Source of the DNA: Prolixibacter sp. SD074 | GTDB lineage: Bacteria > Bacteroidota > Bacteroidia > Bacteroidales > Prolixibacteraceae | Direction: 5' to 3' | DNA: 64,000 nt | Assembly: GCF_009617895.1 (NCBI RefSeq) | Contig: NZ_BLAW01000001.1 | Span: 921,001 to 985,000, forward strand | Shown here: positions 24,649-32,769 of the stretch, piece by piece | Layout of the letters: the number at the start of each line of letters is the position of its first letter | Position numbering within the stretch: the stretch's first letter is position 1 | Notes under the pieces: generated by a model | The model's input: only the letters and a program-made list of their open reading frames with translations | What the model was told of the DNA's origin: nothing | Databases searched by the model: none | Made by a program: the position numbers and the translations under genes

Positions 24649-26079
24649 TTGACCATCTCCCGTTTTTAGTTTTCAAAATTTAGTAAAAGGCTTAACTGTC
24701 CGTCATTAGGAGATGGATCTGATTGAGGAAGGAAAGCCCTTGGTGTCATATTGGCCAGCAATACTTTTATTATCGTGCTGATTTTGTAATAGATAAAATT
24801 GCGTAGTTCGTACATACGTTCTTTGTTTAGTGTTTTTACCCCACTTTCAAGCAACAGCCTTGTGTGCAGGGATGAAAGCGATGAGTATATGATGCTCATG
24901 GCTATTGTCAGTATTGCCAGCATGCTTTGTAAGCCTTCGAATGTTTTGATTTGTATGTCTTCCAGGTTGTAACATTCCTTGATATGTCGGTGGTACTCCT
25001 CTATTTTCCACCTAAAACCATAGGCTGTAAATGCTTCTTTGATTACTTCAACAATACTGTCTTTTGGAGAACGTGTCAGTAGCCAGCAATATCCGCCATT
25101 GGCCCTTTTGGTTACAACAAGCCAAAGATCATGCATCTTGCCCTTGATTTGATACTGGACCTTTATCGCCCCGCATTCATAGACCAACTGGCGCTTCTTG
25201 CTTTTCTGTATCCTTGTAGCCGTTAATTTCATGAACAACGGCACTTTCTGGCTTATTTTGTTCACTGCCATTTCTTCGCCTTTGTACATCAGCTTTGTGG
25301 TTTTCTTCAGGCGCAGGTTAAAGTTGCCTTCATTGGCAATAATGAAATCCCTGCAAATGGGACGGTCCATTCCCCGGTCGAATATTGTTGTGACATCTTT
25401 GTTAATGATTGCCCCTACTTCGCCCATTGCTTCAAGAACCTCCTTGTTTTCACTTTTTGCGCCATGGTCAAAACTGTAAAGCTTATTGTACAGGGGAGTC
25501 ATTTCCTGGTCTTTGCTAAAGTGGACAACATTCATCAGCCAATACCCAAGGCCAATGGTTCCTTTATCGCCATCTTTCACATAGTCCAGCCCATCCATCA
25601 TCTTGGCATATTTCTTTTGGATATCAGAGCCATCGAACAGGATGTAGTCCCCATGACAGATTTTGCTTTTTACACTGTTCATATGTCCCCGGAATAACTT
25701 CATGAAAAAATCTTTCTTGTTATAATGGTTCCTAAAGCGCTTGGTCGTCTGGCTCAACGAGATCGTATCGCAAATGCCTGTGGCTATCTTATTGACCAAT
25801 ACTGTACCTGTCTTGAGTATCCCGGTGGTCATTTCCCTGATACATCGGGCTTCCGGTTTTGTTAATTGACCCTCAAGCTTAAGAAAATAGCGACTGATCT
25901 TGTTCTGTACCTGTTTTGTTAATACTTTTGACATGAGCTGGTTTTTAGAGATTATTTGCTTTTGTTTGCACAATAAAAATAACCTTTTTAAACCAGCTTT
26001 CCTCATATATAAACATCTTTAAACCCCTGATATGACTGGATTGTAGGGCTTGATCAATCCATTTTTCGGGAGATGGTCA
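24649..26079 (-). mobile_element. IS4-family insertion sequence (1431 bp)
   Basis: Complete element with one transposase. Left end TTGACCATCTCCCG, right end reading inward TGACCATCTCCCG: 13-bp near-perfect terminal inverted repeats. A 14-bp direct repeat flanks it, at the upper end of what IS4-type elements make. The transposase, ends and target duplication are all intact, so the insertion is probably recent and the element possibly still active. It interrupts the last gene of the csg operon. Confidence 0.92.
24666..25934 (-). CDS. IS4-family DDE transposase
   Basis: A 422-residue transposase from the ATG at 25934 (MSKVLTKQVQNKI); an upstream in-frame start at 26006 is possible. Catalytic residues: first Asp in ILFDGSDIQKKY, second in IFDRGMDRPI, and the Glu within FRWKIEEYHRHIKE, the IS4 Y-(2)-R-(3)-E-(6)-K signature. 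The frame is complete, so the enzyme should be functional. Confidence 0.92.
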   Translation of the reverse strand: MSKVLTKQVQNKISRYFLKLEGQLTKPEARCIREMTTGILKTGTVLVNKIATGICDTISLSQTTKRFRNHYNKKDFFMKLFRGHMNSVKSKICHGDYILFDGSDIQKKYAKMMDGLDYVKDGDKGTIGLGYWLMNVVHFSKDQEMTPLYNKLYSFDHGAKSENKEVLEAMGEVGAIINKDVTTIFDRGMDRPICRDFIIANEGNFNLRLKKTTKLMYKGEEMAVNKISQKVPLFMKLTATRIQKSKKRQLVYECGAIKVQYQIKGKMHDLWLVVTKRANGGYCWLLTRSPKDSIVEVIKEAFTAYGFRWKIEEYHRHIKECYNLEDIQIKTFEGLQSMLAILTIAMSIIYSSLSSLHTRLLLESGVKTLNKERMYELRNFIYYKISTIIKVLLANMTPRAFLPQSDPSPNDGQLSLLLNFEN

Positions 26080-26093
26080 AATTGTTATTGAAT
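26080..26093. repeat. Target-site duplication, right copy
   Basis: AATTGTTATTGAAT, identical to 24635-24648. Confidence 0.85.
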
Positions 26094-26776
26094 ACTTTTG
26101 CATATACCAATAGGTTTTTAGGGACTGCCTGCGTTTGAATTCGTTGAAATTGGGTATTCCCTATAGAAGTACCATCTGCTTCCACCTTTAAATACCAAAG
26201 GTAAGTTGTATTGTATTTTAGCCCCTGCACCGTATAGGTGGTATCGGCCGTATGGGCAACCCATGTTTTTTTTTCAAGTGTAGCTGTATTAATGGTCACC
26301 AGGCTAACATCAATCGGCCTATTTTTATAGGTTGTAGCACTAAAGTGCCAGTCGAATGTTAAATTAACAGGCTGATCGAGTGAACCATCGAGAGGATTTT
26401 TTAGGTCAATAACATCATCTGCCGGATTTGACGTACTATCCTTGGGTAAATAAATACTGACACTCCTGGTTTCGTTTTCTGTGATTGACAGTTTTTCTGT
26501 GTAATTCAGATATCCATCACGGGAAGCTGTTACTGTAATGTCACCCAATTCCACTTCCGGGATACTAAAATGCCCGACCGAATCAGTGTAAACGGTCTCG
26601 GAGGTAGGCGAAGTTGTTATTTTTACGCCATTTATCGGTTTATCATCGTATTCGCTCAAAATAACTCCTTCAAGCGATCCGTACCGGACAACATCATAGG
26701 GTTGTTCCTCACAACGCCATAGACTTAATAGCAAAGCAATAACAAGAAGAAGCCTAAATGAGGAGAATTTTTTCAT
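26080..26776 (-). pseudogene. N-terminal part of IS-disrupted TolB-like lipoprotein
   Basis: Signal peptide with a loose lipobox (LLSLWRCEEQ), then a carboxypeptidase-regulatory-like domain (GSLEGVILSEYDDKPINGVK) and an Fn3-like domain (NPLDGSLDQPVNLTFDW, NTTYLWYLKVEAD). The frame runs into the IS and stops there at 26054 after eight foreign residues. The propeller half lies beyond the IS. Last gene of the csg cluster; the intact product was probably a surface lipoprotein. Confidence 0.85.
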
Positions 26777-26834
26777 TGTATCTGGAGGGGTTAAATATTA
26801 GTAAGTAGTGCAGTACAAGCCATTTGGAAAAATT

Positions 26835-27410
26835 TTAGTTGCCGCCATTCTTGAGAAGCAGCTTCATATCGCCTTTCATCTTAATGGAAATACCATTTAT
26901 CCGGTTAAAGTAATTTTCCTGGATGTATAATTGGGCGCCATCTTGTTGTTGAACATTATAATTTTTATTTCCGGATGAATAGTTGGAAAAATTGTTCACG
27001 TAATTATTATTATCTCCACTTTGCACAATGGTTGATGTAATGTTACTGCCTTTGATATTAAGGTCAAGGTTATTATGGTTTCCATTCTGTAATGCGTCGG
27101 TTCGCAGATTTTTCCCATCCAGCTGTATTTGGGCATTGTTGGAGTTGCCATTCTGATTAATGGACGTAAAATTCAAGTTTGATTGCACAGATTGATCATT
27201 AATCAATGCATGATTGTAGCTACCTCTTTGGTTTACCTGAGATTGCAAGGACATGTTCTGCAAAGCGGTTTGTTCATTAATAAACATTTGCTGCAGGCGC
27301 AACTGTTGTTGAATCCTGTCATCTTTTTTTGTGCGATTATCTTGGGCCTGAACACTCATTGCAAAGTAAATAAGTCCCATTAATATGAATGATGTGAGTA
27401 GATTTTTCAT
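26835..27410 (-). CDS. csgB: Curlin-repeat protein, CsgB-like minor subunit
   Basis: A 191-residue exported protein (signal ending near SVQAQ). Several curlin-type repeats are spaced by about 20-25 residues (QVNQRGSYNHALI, SINQNGNSNNAQI, ALQNGNHNNLDL, IVQSGDNNNYV), each with the Q-x-G-x-x-N core that forms the amyloid cross-beta helix. The C-terminus departs from the repeat and is basic (ISIKMKGDMKLLLKNGGN), as in nucleator CsgB, which has a divergent anchoring last repeat. The minor-subunit assignment is inference from size and position. Confidence 0.7.
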   Translation of the reverse strand: MKNLLTSFILMGLIYFAMSVQAQDNRTKKDDRIQQQLRLQQMFINEQTALQNMSLQSQVNQRGSYNHALINDQSVQSNLNFTSINQNGNSNNAQIQLDGKNLRTDALQNGNHNNLDLNIKGSNITSTIVQSGDNNNYVNNFSNYSSGNKNYNVQQQDGAQLYIQENYFNRINGISIKMKGDMKLLLKNGGN

Positions 27411-27463
27411 GACTTTGATTTTTACATAAGTTACAAAAAGTCCGGATTAATGTCAATCAGTAA

Positions 27464-28825
27464 TCATTTTCGTTTCTTTAGATCAAGGTATATATTCAGG
27501 CCTACTTTGGCACCCAGGAAATAATCGTTGTAATACCCATGGTTAATGCCATCAATCTTGTCATTCAATAAGTAATTGGAATTTAGTTCCATAAATAAGC
27601 CTGCATTATTTTTTAATAAAAATTCCATCCCAATTCCACCTTTGATATACGGGTAAAAATTATTGCTGTAAGTAAGTCCTGTCCCTACGGTAAAATAAGG
27701 AGAAAAAGAGCGTTGTGGAAATAGATTGATACCATAATTTAACTCACTGTGAACCATCGTTGTCTCAAATAATCGGCCACTTTTTAGTTTGCCAATACCT
27801 GCGGTAAGGGAAAGAAACGACCGGTGTTTATTCGGCAAATAAGACAAGCCAAAACTCCCGCCGCCAGTTAAACTTGTTTTTCCCCAATCGCTTTGAAATT
27901 GAAAAGCATCGGATGAAAAATTAAGTGCAAACTTATCTCTTCTCTGTTGCAGCTTATTCCCCCAAAAATTTTCTTGCTCATCGTCATCCTTTTCATGAAG
28001 ATATTGCGTGAAAATTGGTGCTTCAACATCTGCGGGATTTTTCAATTTCCATAAACCATCAAAGACACCATCCATGATTAAATCCAGGACCGCTTTTTCA
28101 ATGGCTTCTTTTACCGCAATATCGGTGGGTTCATTGTATGTGAAACCTGTTTCTGCTTCCAATAATTTGTTGGTTGCGACATATTTAAAGACACCTGCAC
28201 TGACTTCCTGCGATATGATTCTTTTGGTTACATTAACTGATTTGAGTATTCTTCCGCTATTGGTTGAAATCGCCCGGAGGTAGATTGAAATGCGGTCTTC
28301 CCTGTATTTTGTATCTGCTCCAATACCCAGGTAGCGAGCGCCGAGCCCTCCGGTTAAAATATTGTAATCGTATGAAATAATTCCACCTTCCAGAATGATA
28401 CCGGCAAACAAAAGAGGAGGCAGGGAAGGTTCTTTTGCCCCGGTATTCTGAGAATAATTCATCCGGCTTGAATTGATAATTTTCCGCTCATTCAGCAGGT
28501 TCGCCAGTCCTTCCCGCTCGATAGGTACGAACCATTTCGAATCTTCCAATGCTTTTAATAGGATGGATGTAGCCCCTTGCGTAATAGCAGTAGACCAGGA
28601 TGAACCATAATCGGTTGCTTTGTATTGGCCCGTTTGATCCCTGAATTTGTACACTGCCGCAACAATAGGCTCTTCAGGTTCAGGAAGTTCTGCAAACCTG
28701 GAGGTAACTTTTGTATTCTGTCCAATACGCGCAGGCATGGGGGCCATAGGTTGATTGAAGTACGCATTGCACGAATTCAGGATTAGCGAAAGAGTCAATA
28801 TGATGGCAAATTCGATTTTTTTCAT
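27464..28825 (-). CDS. csgG: Curli secretion channel CsgG with extra C-terminal beta-barrel domain
   Basis: Outer-membrane lipoprotein pore for curli subunits. Lipobox LILNSC, then the CsgG core (about 35-290) with VAAVYKFRDQTGQYK, FVPIEREGLANLLNERK, LLFAGIILEGGIISYDYN and RISIYLRAISTNSG. E. coli CsgG ends near residue 277; here about 160 more residues follow, with alternating strands (GGGSFGLSYLPNKHRSFLSL, YFTVGTGLTYSNNFYPYIKG, LGAKVGLNIYLDL), which look like an 8-stranded outer-membrane barrel. Sits between csgF and csgB-like genes in one operon. Confidence 0.9.
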   Translation of the reverse strand: MKKIEFAIILTLSLILNSCNAYFNQPMAPMPARIGQNTKVTSRFAELPEPEEPIVAAVYKFRDQTGQYKATDYGSSWSTAITQGATSILLKALEDSKWFVPIEREGLANLLNERKIINSSRMNYSQNTGAKEPSLPPLLFAGIILEGGIISYDYNILTGGLGARYLGIGADTKYREDRISIYLRAISTNSGRILKSVNVTKRIISQEVSAGVFKYVATNKLLEAETGFTYNEPTDIAVKEAIEKAVLDLIMDGVFDGLWKLKNPADVEAPIFTQYLHEKDDDEQENFWGNKLQQRRDKFALNFSSDAFQFQSDWGKTSLTGGGSFGLSYLPNKHRSFLSLTAGIGKLKSGRLFETTMVHSELNYGINLFPQRSFSPYFTVGTGLTYSNNFYPYIKGGIGMEFLLKNNAGLFMELNSNYLLNDKIDGINHGYYNDYFLGAKVGLNIYLDLKKRK

Positions 28826-28858
28826 GGGGGAAGATCGATTATTATGGTCTAAATTTTT

Positions 28859-29275
28859 TTATTGATTGGGAATCGTGATACTGGATTGTCCCCCGGTTTG
28901 GGTATCTAAAATATTAATATCAACCCCTTGAGTGCCTTGTTTTATGTTGATTTGATAATTCCCAACATTGTATTGTCCATTTTGGAGACTAAAGTTGTTA
29001 AACTGATCCTGCAGTATTCTATTCGATAGTTCGTTCAGGATTTGATTATTCAAATTGGTCGTAAAATCGGTAAGATTGGATTGTGATTGACTGAACAAAT
29101 CGGTGGCGGAATTGGAAGAAGAACTTTGTTTTTTTTGTGCATCTGCTGAATTCATCAACCAACTGTAGTTGTATGTGTTGCCACCAAAGGCAGGATTCAC
29201 GGGCGTATAAACAAAGTCCTGAGCAAAAACCATAGCCGGCGTTAAACAGAGTAATATTAATAGTATTCTTTTCAT
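28859..29275 (-). CDS. csgF: Curli assembly factor CsgF
   Basis: Small exported protein that in E. coli binds the CsgG pore and links it to the nucleator. The ATG at 29275 (MKRILLILLCLTPAMVFAQ) is preferred over the TTG at 29284. The mature N-terminus FVYTPVNPAFGGNTYNYSWL is the diagnostic CsgF motif that inserts in CsgG (E. coli: FRNPNFGGN), followed by NSADAQ. Length 138 is normal. It lies 33 nt upstream of csgG. Confidence 0.92.
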   Translation of the reverse strand: MKRILLILLCLTPAMVFAQDFVYTPVNPAFGGNTYNYSWLMNSADAQKKQSSSSNSATDLFSQSQSNLTDFTTNLNNQILNELSNRILQDQFNNFSLQNGQYNVGNYQINIKQGTQGVDINILDTQTGGQSSITIPNQ

Positions 29276-29318
29276 ACTGCTCAATTAATTTACTACAATA
29301 TATATTAAATAACTGAAA

Positions 29319-30257
29319 TTAGTTGATTTTCGTATAGGTAATTACAGTGTTATTTTTTGAATTGTTCCGCTCAAAATCTGTTTTATGTACTGCGTGATTT
29401 AACCAGAATACTTTCGTATTATAAATAAAATCGAGTGAATCAGCATAAGAAAAATCAATGCTGGTATAACCACTGGGTTTTATTCTCCACTCATCAAAAG
29501 GCAACGGTGATTGAGTAGAGGTTAGTTGGTAATTATTGTCGGGGAGTTTTAACAGTTTGGTATGAATCACAATTGGGATGGAGAATTCCATTGTTGATAA
29601 TGTCTTGTAATGAGTAATTTTTTTATCCTGATTTTTATAAAATGTTTTTCCATACAGAGGGAAGAGTATGTTAAGATTACCCAGAAACACTTTTTGAAAA
29701 GTCTTCGCAGGAATCAAAAGGTTTTTCAAATTCATTAACGATTCCTTTACAGCATCTTTCGACAAGGGGGTTACATTTCTTGACGGTAACTCAACCAGGA
29801 ATTCATCGACCATGTTAGTATAAAAATAACGGAGCGAGTCAGCATTAATGATAGATAGTGGAGCCCCCAACCGATTAAAACGAATTTTTATGTTTAGGGT
29901 TTTTCCTTTACTCCACTCCTGAAACCAATCGTACATCGGCCCGGGATAATCCTGGAAAACATTGATGGGAAACCCGTCCGCTTCCCAATTGACAACGTAA
30001 ATTGAATCGTTCACTTCAACTACCTTAAATTTCTCGGTATTTTTGTAATTCCCAACCCAAGCAAAATTTCCTTGCTTTACATCCTTTTCAATTGTGGCTT
30101 CGTATTTAACAGAATCATTAACCTTCCAGTCAGGAGCAAACAAAATTGTCGGTCTTTTTTCCCCGGATATGACTTTTTGTGCTGACAATGTTGTCAAATT
30201 GAAGAAGGTCAAAAGAAATGATAAATATCCAATTCTAATCACTAACGAGGTTTTCAT
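29319..30257 (-). CDS. Exported protein of unknown function within the curli operon
   Basis: A 312-residue protein with a signal peptide (MKTSLVIRIGYLSFLLTFFN, cleaved near LSAQ). The ATG at 30257 is chosen over the GTG at 30263. No known domain was recognised. The pattern of short strands (DSVKYEATIEKDVKQGNF, EKFKVVEVNDSIYVVNWEAD) suggests a beta-rich periplasmic protein of the kind that folds like DUF3108/LolA-type scaffolds; this is a guess. It lies between the csgA-like gene and csgF in the same direction, so a role in curli biogenesis is likely. No E. coli csg counterpart is apparent. Confidence 0.7.
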   Translation of the reverse strand: MKTSLVIRIGYLSFLLTFFNLTTLSAQKVISGEKRPTILFAPDWKVNDSVKYEATIEKDVKQGNFAWVGNYKNTEKFKVVEVNDSIYVVNWEADGFPINVFQDYPGPMYDWFQEWSKGKTLNIKIRFNRLGAPLSIINADSLRYFYTNMVDEFLVELPSRNVTPLSKDAVKESLMNLKNLLIPAKTFQKVFLGNLNILFPLYGKTFYKNQDKKITHYKTLSTMEFSIPIVIHTKLLKLPDNNYQLTSTQSPLPFDEWRIKPSGYTSIDFSYADSLDFIYNTKVFWLNHAVHKTDFERNNSKNNTVITYTKIN

Positions 30258-30280
30258 ATGCACAATTTATTTATAAAGAA

Positions 30281-30304
30281 AGCTGCCTGCCGAAGCAGGC
30301 AGCT
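30281..30304 (-). promoter_or_regulatory. Strong hairpin between csgA-like gene and downstream csg genes
   Basis: AGCTGCCTGC (30281-30290), loop CGAA, GCAGGCAGCT (30295-30304): 10 bp, perfect. On the minus strand it is followed by only TTCTTTAT, so it would be a partial terminator or an mRNA-stabilising end, letting the subunit gene be made in excess of the secretion genes. Confidence 0.6.
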
Positions 30305-30380
30305 AAGACCCAAAATCAGTTATGATTTATTACTATAAATAATTCGTTTGAAAATTGGATCGAAAACTACTTTTAACAAA

Positions 30381-31292
30381 TTACTGAAGAACAATTGACC
30401 GGTTTTCACTTCCGTTCTGATAAACCCATGAATTATGATTCGATCCAGAGGTCATCTGAACACTTCCATTGTGGTGACCAACTTGTTCCAGTAATACATT
30501 ATTGTTATTACCAGTAACACCCTGTACACTGATATTCAGATCTCCATTCTGATCTGCGAAGACTTGATTCCCATTACCTTCAACTTCTGCAATAGCTCTG
30601 TTGTTAAGTCCGGAACGCTGATTTACACCAACTGCGTTATTATCTCCATTAATATCAACGTATGCAGTTGCCTCGTCACCATCTTGCTTAACGATTGCTT
30701 TGTTGTCGTTTCCAGCAATAGAAACTCCAGCTTTACTCCATTCCCCATTAACCTGGTAAATACCAGCGCGGTTTCTATCACCAGAAACAGTAATACCAGC
30801 TAACATGTGACTTCCGTCCTGAGAAATGGATGTTATGTTTTCATCACCAGAAATATAAATTCCGGGATAAATTTTAGGAAGATCGAGTGCAAAAGTCATA
30901 AATGGGATCATTTCACCACATGCCAGTTCAATAGTAGAACCTTCTGGCCCCATGTACAAACTCTGGTAACGACCAAACTTTTCACCAGTGTTCATAGCAG
31001 AGAAACCAGCACATACATCGAAAGATGTAACATGAATGTCCTGACCTGCTACGTTTTTCTGACCTACTTGTTTGATATAAGTTTGGTTGTAGTCACCATT
31101 AACTTGAACAGTTGCATCGGTTCCACTACCATAAGCCATGTCCCAACCACCACCAGAAGCCTGGGTTTGATCAACTAGCGCTTTGTTGTAATTACCCACT
31201 TGGCTTACAGTTGCGTCACCATAAACATTCTCTTGTGCCCATAGGACACTGCTGATCATTACAGCTACGAAGAGTAGAATTACTTTTTTCAT
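30381..31292 (-). CDS. csgA: Curlin-repeat amyloid subunit, CsgA-like
   Basis: A 303-residue exported protein; the ATG at 31292 (MKKVILLFVAVMISSVLWAQ) is chosen over the TTG at 31301. Curlin-type repeats occur before residue 85 (VSQVGNYNKALV, VQVNGDYNQTYI) and after residue 150 (SISQDGSHMLAGI, IYQVNGEWSKAGV, IVKQDGDEATAYV, VNQRSGLNNRAIA, FADQNGDLNISV, LLEQVGHHNGSVQ, VYQNGSENRSIVLQ). About 60 non-repeat residues with two Cys (VCAGFS, ELACGEM) interrupt the array. Twice the length of E. coli CsgA (151). First gene of the minus-strand csg cluster. Confidence 0.82.
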   Translation of the reverse strand: MKKVILLFVAVMISSVLWAQENVYGDATVSQVGNYNKALVDQTQASGGGWDMAYGSGTDATVQVNGDYNQTYIKQVGQKNVAGQDIHVTSFDVCAGFSAMNTGEKFGRYQSLYMGPEGSTIELACGEMIPFMTFALDLPKIYPGIYISGDENITSISQDGSHMLAGITVSGDRNRAGIYQVNGEWSKAGVSIAGNDNKAIVKQDGDEATAYVDINGDNNAVGVNQRSGLNNRAIAEVEGNGNQVFADQNGDLNISVQGVTGNNNNVLLEQVGHHNGSVQMTSGSNHNSWVYQNGSENRSIVLQ

Positions 31293-31301
31293 AATTTTCA
31301 A

Positions 31302-31343
31302 TTTTAAGATTGGTTTGTAAAAAAAGAGATTTTGGGTTTTAAA
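31302..31343 (-). repeat. Leader-like repeat, copy A
   Basis: TTTTAAGATTGGTTTGT, then a short A-run and TTTTGGGTTTTAAA on the plus strand, directly upstream of the csgA-like start. Related copies at 31689 and 32026. Confidence 0.5.
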
Positions 31344-31428
31344 GTATCTTTATTAAGATTTAATGCTATTTTAACGTAATGCTATTTATGAACATACATC
31401 CTAAAACGCAGTAACATAAAAGAATTTT

Positions 31429-31683
31429 TTAACTTATTATTTTTTTAATTAAAGAAGTGGTTGTGTTCATCAGTCGTTCTGTACGACTAAATACGGCGTA
31501 TTCAAAAGTATCAACGGTACGCTCGAATGTGTTTGGATTATTTTTCCCACCATTACAATGGCTGGAGGGTGAACCTTTGGAACCTTCACTTTTCAACTGG
31601 TTTCCATATCGGGCAATTTCCTGGGGGAAGGAGGAAGTGTTGACCATAAATTCAGGAACCAGCACCGTTAGATGCTTTGTCAT
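31429..31683 (-). CDS. Doubtful 84-residue ORF upstream of the csg operon
   Basis: Starts with ATG at 31683 directly after repeat copy B, as csgA does after copy A. The N-terminus MTKHLTVLVPEFMVNTSS recalls the first strand of DJ-1/PfpI-type domains that front some AraC regulators, but the rest is low in recognisable features (SEGSKGSPSSHCNGGKNNPN). It may be a remnant or a small secreted product. Confidence 0.3.
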   Translation of the reverse strand: MTKHLTVLVPEFMVNTSSFPQEIARYGNQLKSEGSKGSPSSHCNGGKNNPNTFERTVDTFEYAVFSRTERLMNTTTSLIKKIIS

Positions 31684-31688
31684 AACCT

Positions 31689-31722
31689 GGTTTTAAAATT
31701 GGTTTTATTCGTATTTGGTAAA
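31689..31722 (-). repeat. Leader-like repeat, copy B
   Basis: GGTTTTAAAATTGGTTTTAT, then TCGTATTTGG on the plus strand; it shares the TTTTAA-ATTGGTTT core with copies A and C and ends 6 bp from an ATG on the minus strand. Confidence 0.5.
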
Positions 31723-32025
31723 GCCAAGTTACGAAAGTCTAACCTTACGTGTCAAGATCTTTGACAAGAAATTTTATAAAAAATCGTTATCGAATAGGAA
31801 TAGATAGGCAATAACCCAATAAAACCGACACTTTGAAGGGAGAAAAAAAAGTTGCTTTCTACAAAATATTTTTAAAAAACATACGTTAAAGGGAATGTTG
31901 AAGCTCATTTTATGTGATTTTTAATTAAGTAAATAATACCAACAGGGGTGGAGAATTGCCTCAAAATTGTTGTTTTTTCGTCAGGTTTTACCAATATTGC
32001 AATAGAATCCACGACAGTCGTTTTC

Positions 32026-32063
32026 GGTTTTAAGATTGGTTTTTTGTATTTGGGTTTTAAAAG
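32026..32063 (-). repeat. Leader-like repeat, copy C
   Basis: GGTTTTAAGATTGGTTTTTT, then GTATTTGGGTTTTAAAAG on the plus strand; closest to the consensus of the three copies. A further TTTGGTTTTAAAC follows at about 32068. Confidence 0.5.
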
Positions 32064-32238
32064 ATCATTTGGTTTTAAACTGACTTCAACCTTGTTGTGG
32101 ATTCTTTGTCATTAAATTTCTTTTCTTTTTTCGACAAAACAACTATTTGACACATGGACAGAATCTTTCCTCCGGGGAATTTTTCCCGCTTTTCTTGTGC
32201 TATATTTACGTAATTAGAGGTAAACTCAATCAAATAAT

Positions 32239-32613
32239 ATGAAGAAAATTATTTCGACACCAGATGCTCCCGCAGCAATCGGTCCCTATAGCCAGGCTGT
32301 TGAAGTAAACGGAACGCTTTACATTTCCGGGCAAATACCAATGAACCCTTCCACAAAGAAAATCCCTGGGGGAATCACGGCACAGGCCGATCAGGTGATG
32401 AAAAATATTGAAGCCATTTTAAAAGCCGCTGGTTTTGGTTTTGGTGAGGTGGTGAAGTCCACTTGCTTTTTGACAGATATGGCCAATTTTAAGGCCATGA
32501 ATGAGGTTTACGGAAGGTATTATGAAACGAATCCACCGGCCAGGGCAGCTTTTGCAGTAAAAGAATTACCATTGGGTGTACTGATCGAAATTGAAACCAT
32601 TGCCGTAAAATAG
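32239..32613 (+). CDS. ridA: RidA family imine/enamine deaminase
   Basis: Hydrolyses reactive 2-aminoacrylate-type imines formed by PLP enzymes; forms cytosolic trimers. The 124 residues fit the family. Diagnostic motifs: IGPYSQAVEVNG, YISGQIPMNP, CFLTDMANFKAMNEVY, and the active-site Arg in NPPARAAFAVKELPLG followed by the Glu in VLIEIETIAV. Monocistronic, sharing a bidirectional terminator with rplI. Confidence 0.95.
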   Translation: MKKIISTPDAPAAIGPYSQAVEVNGTLYISGQIPMNPSTKKIPGGITAQADQVMKNIEAILKAAGFGFGEVVKSTCFLTDMANFKAMNEVYGRYYETNPPARAAFAVKELPLGVLIEIETIAVK

Positions 32614-32670
32614 TAGCGAAATTTAATCGTTGATGGAGTATAGCAGAAGATGAAATAGACAAAAATGAAA

Positions 32671-32697
32671 AAAAGCCGTCGAAAATTGACGGCTTTT
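32671..32697. terminator. Bidirectional terminator between ridA and rplI
   Basis: AAAAGCCGTC (32671-32680) and GACGGCTTTT (32688-32697) form a 10-bp stem with A/T tails on both sides, serving the convergent ridA and rpsF-rpsR-rplI transcripts. Confidence 0.85.
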
Positions 32698-32769
32698 ATG
32701 TTGTTTGAAAATGTAATGTTCGGAAAGAATTTAATCAATAATAATAATATTTCTATCAGTTATATAAAC

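Larger units (their letters stand above)
31684..32238. other. Gene-poor AT-rich region upstream of the curli cluster
   Basis: Beyond the leader-like repeats there is no gene I can support. On the minus strand a stop-free stretch of roughly 60 codons reads through copy C (...LVKPDEKTTILRQFSTPVG) but has no ATG. The plus-strand promoter of ridA lies at the right end, near TATATTTA (about 32205). Long size, no coding content and repeats suggest regulatory DNA for the csg operon or a decayed gene. Confidence 0.4.

Noticed and set aside
24649-26079. Composite transposon or cargo element
   Set aside because: Only one transposase gene fits between the terminal repeats; no passenger gene.
31429-31683. 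AraC-type regulator of the curli operon
   Set aside because: Only the first 15 or so residues recall such proteins and no HTH is present; kept as a doubtful ORF.
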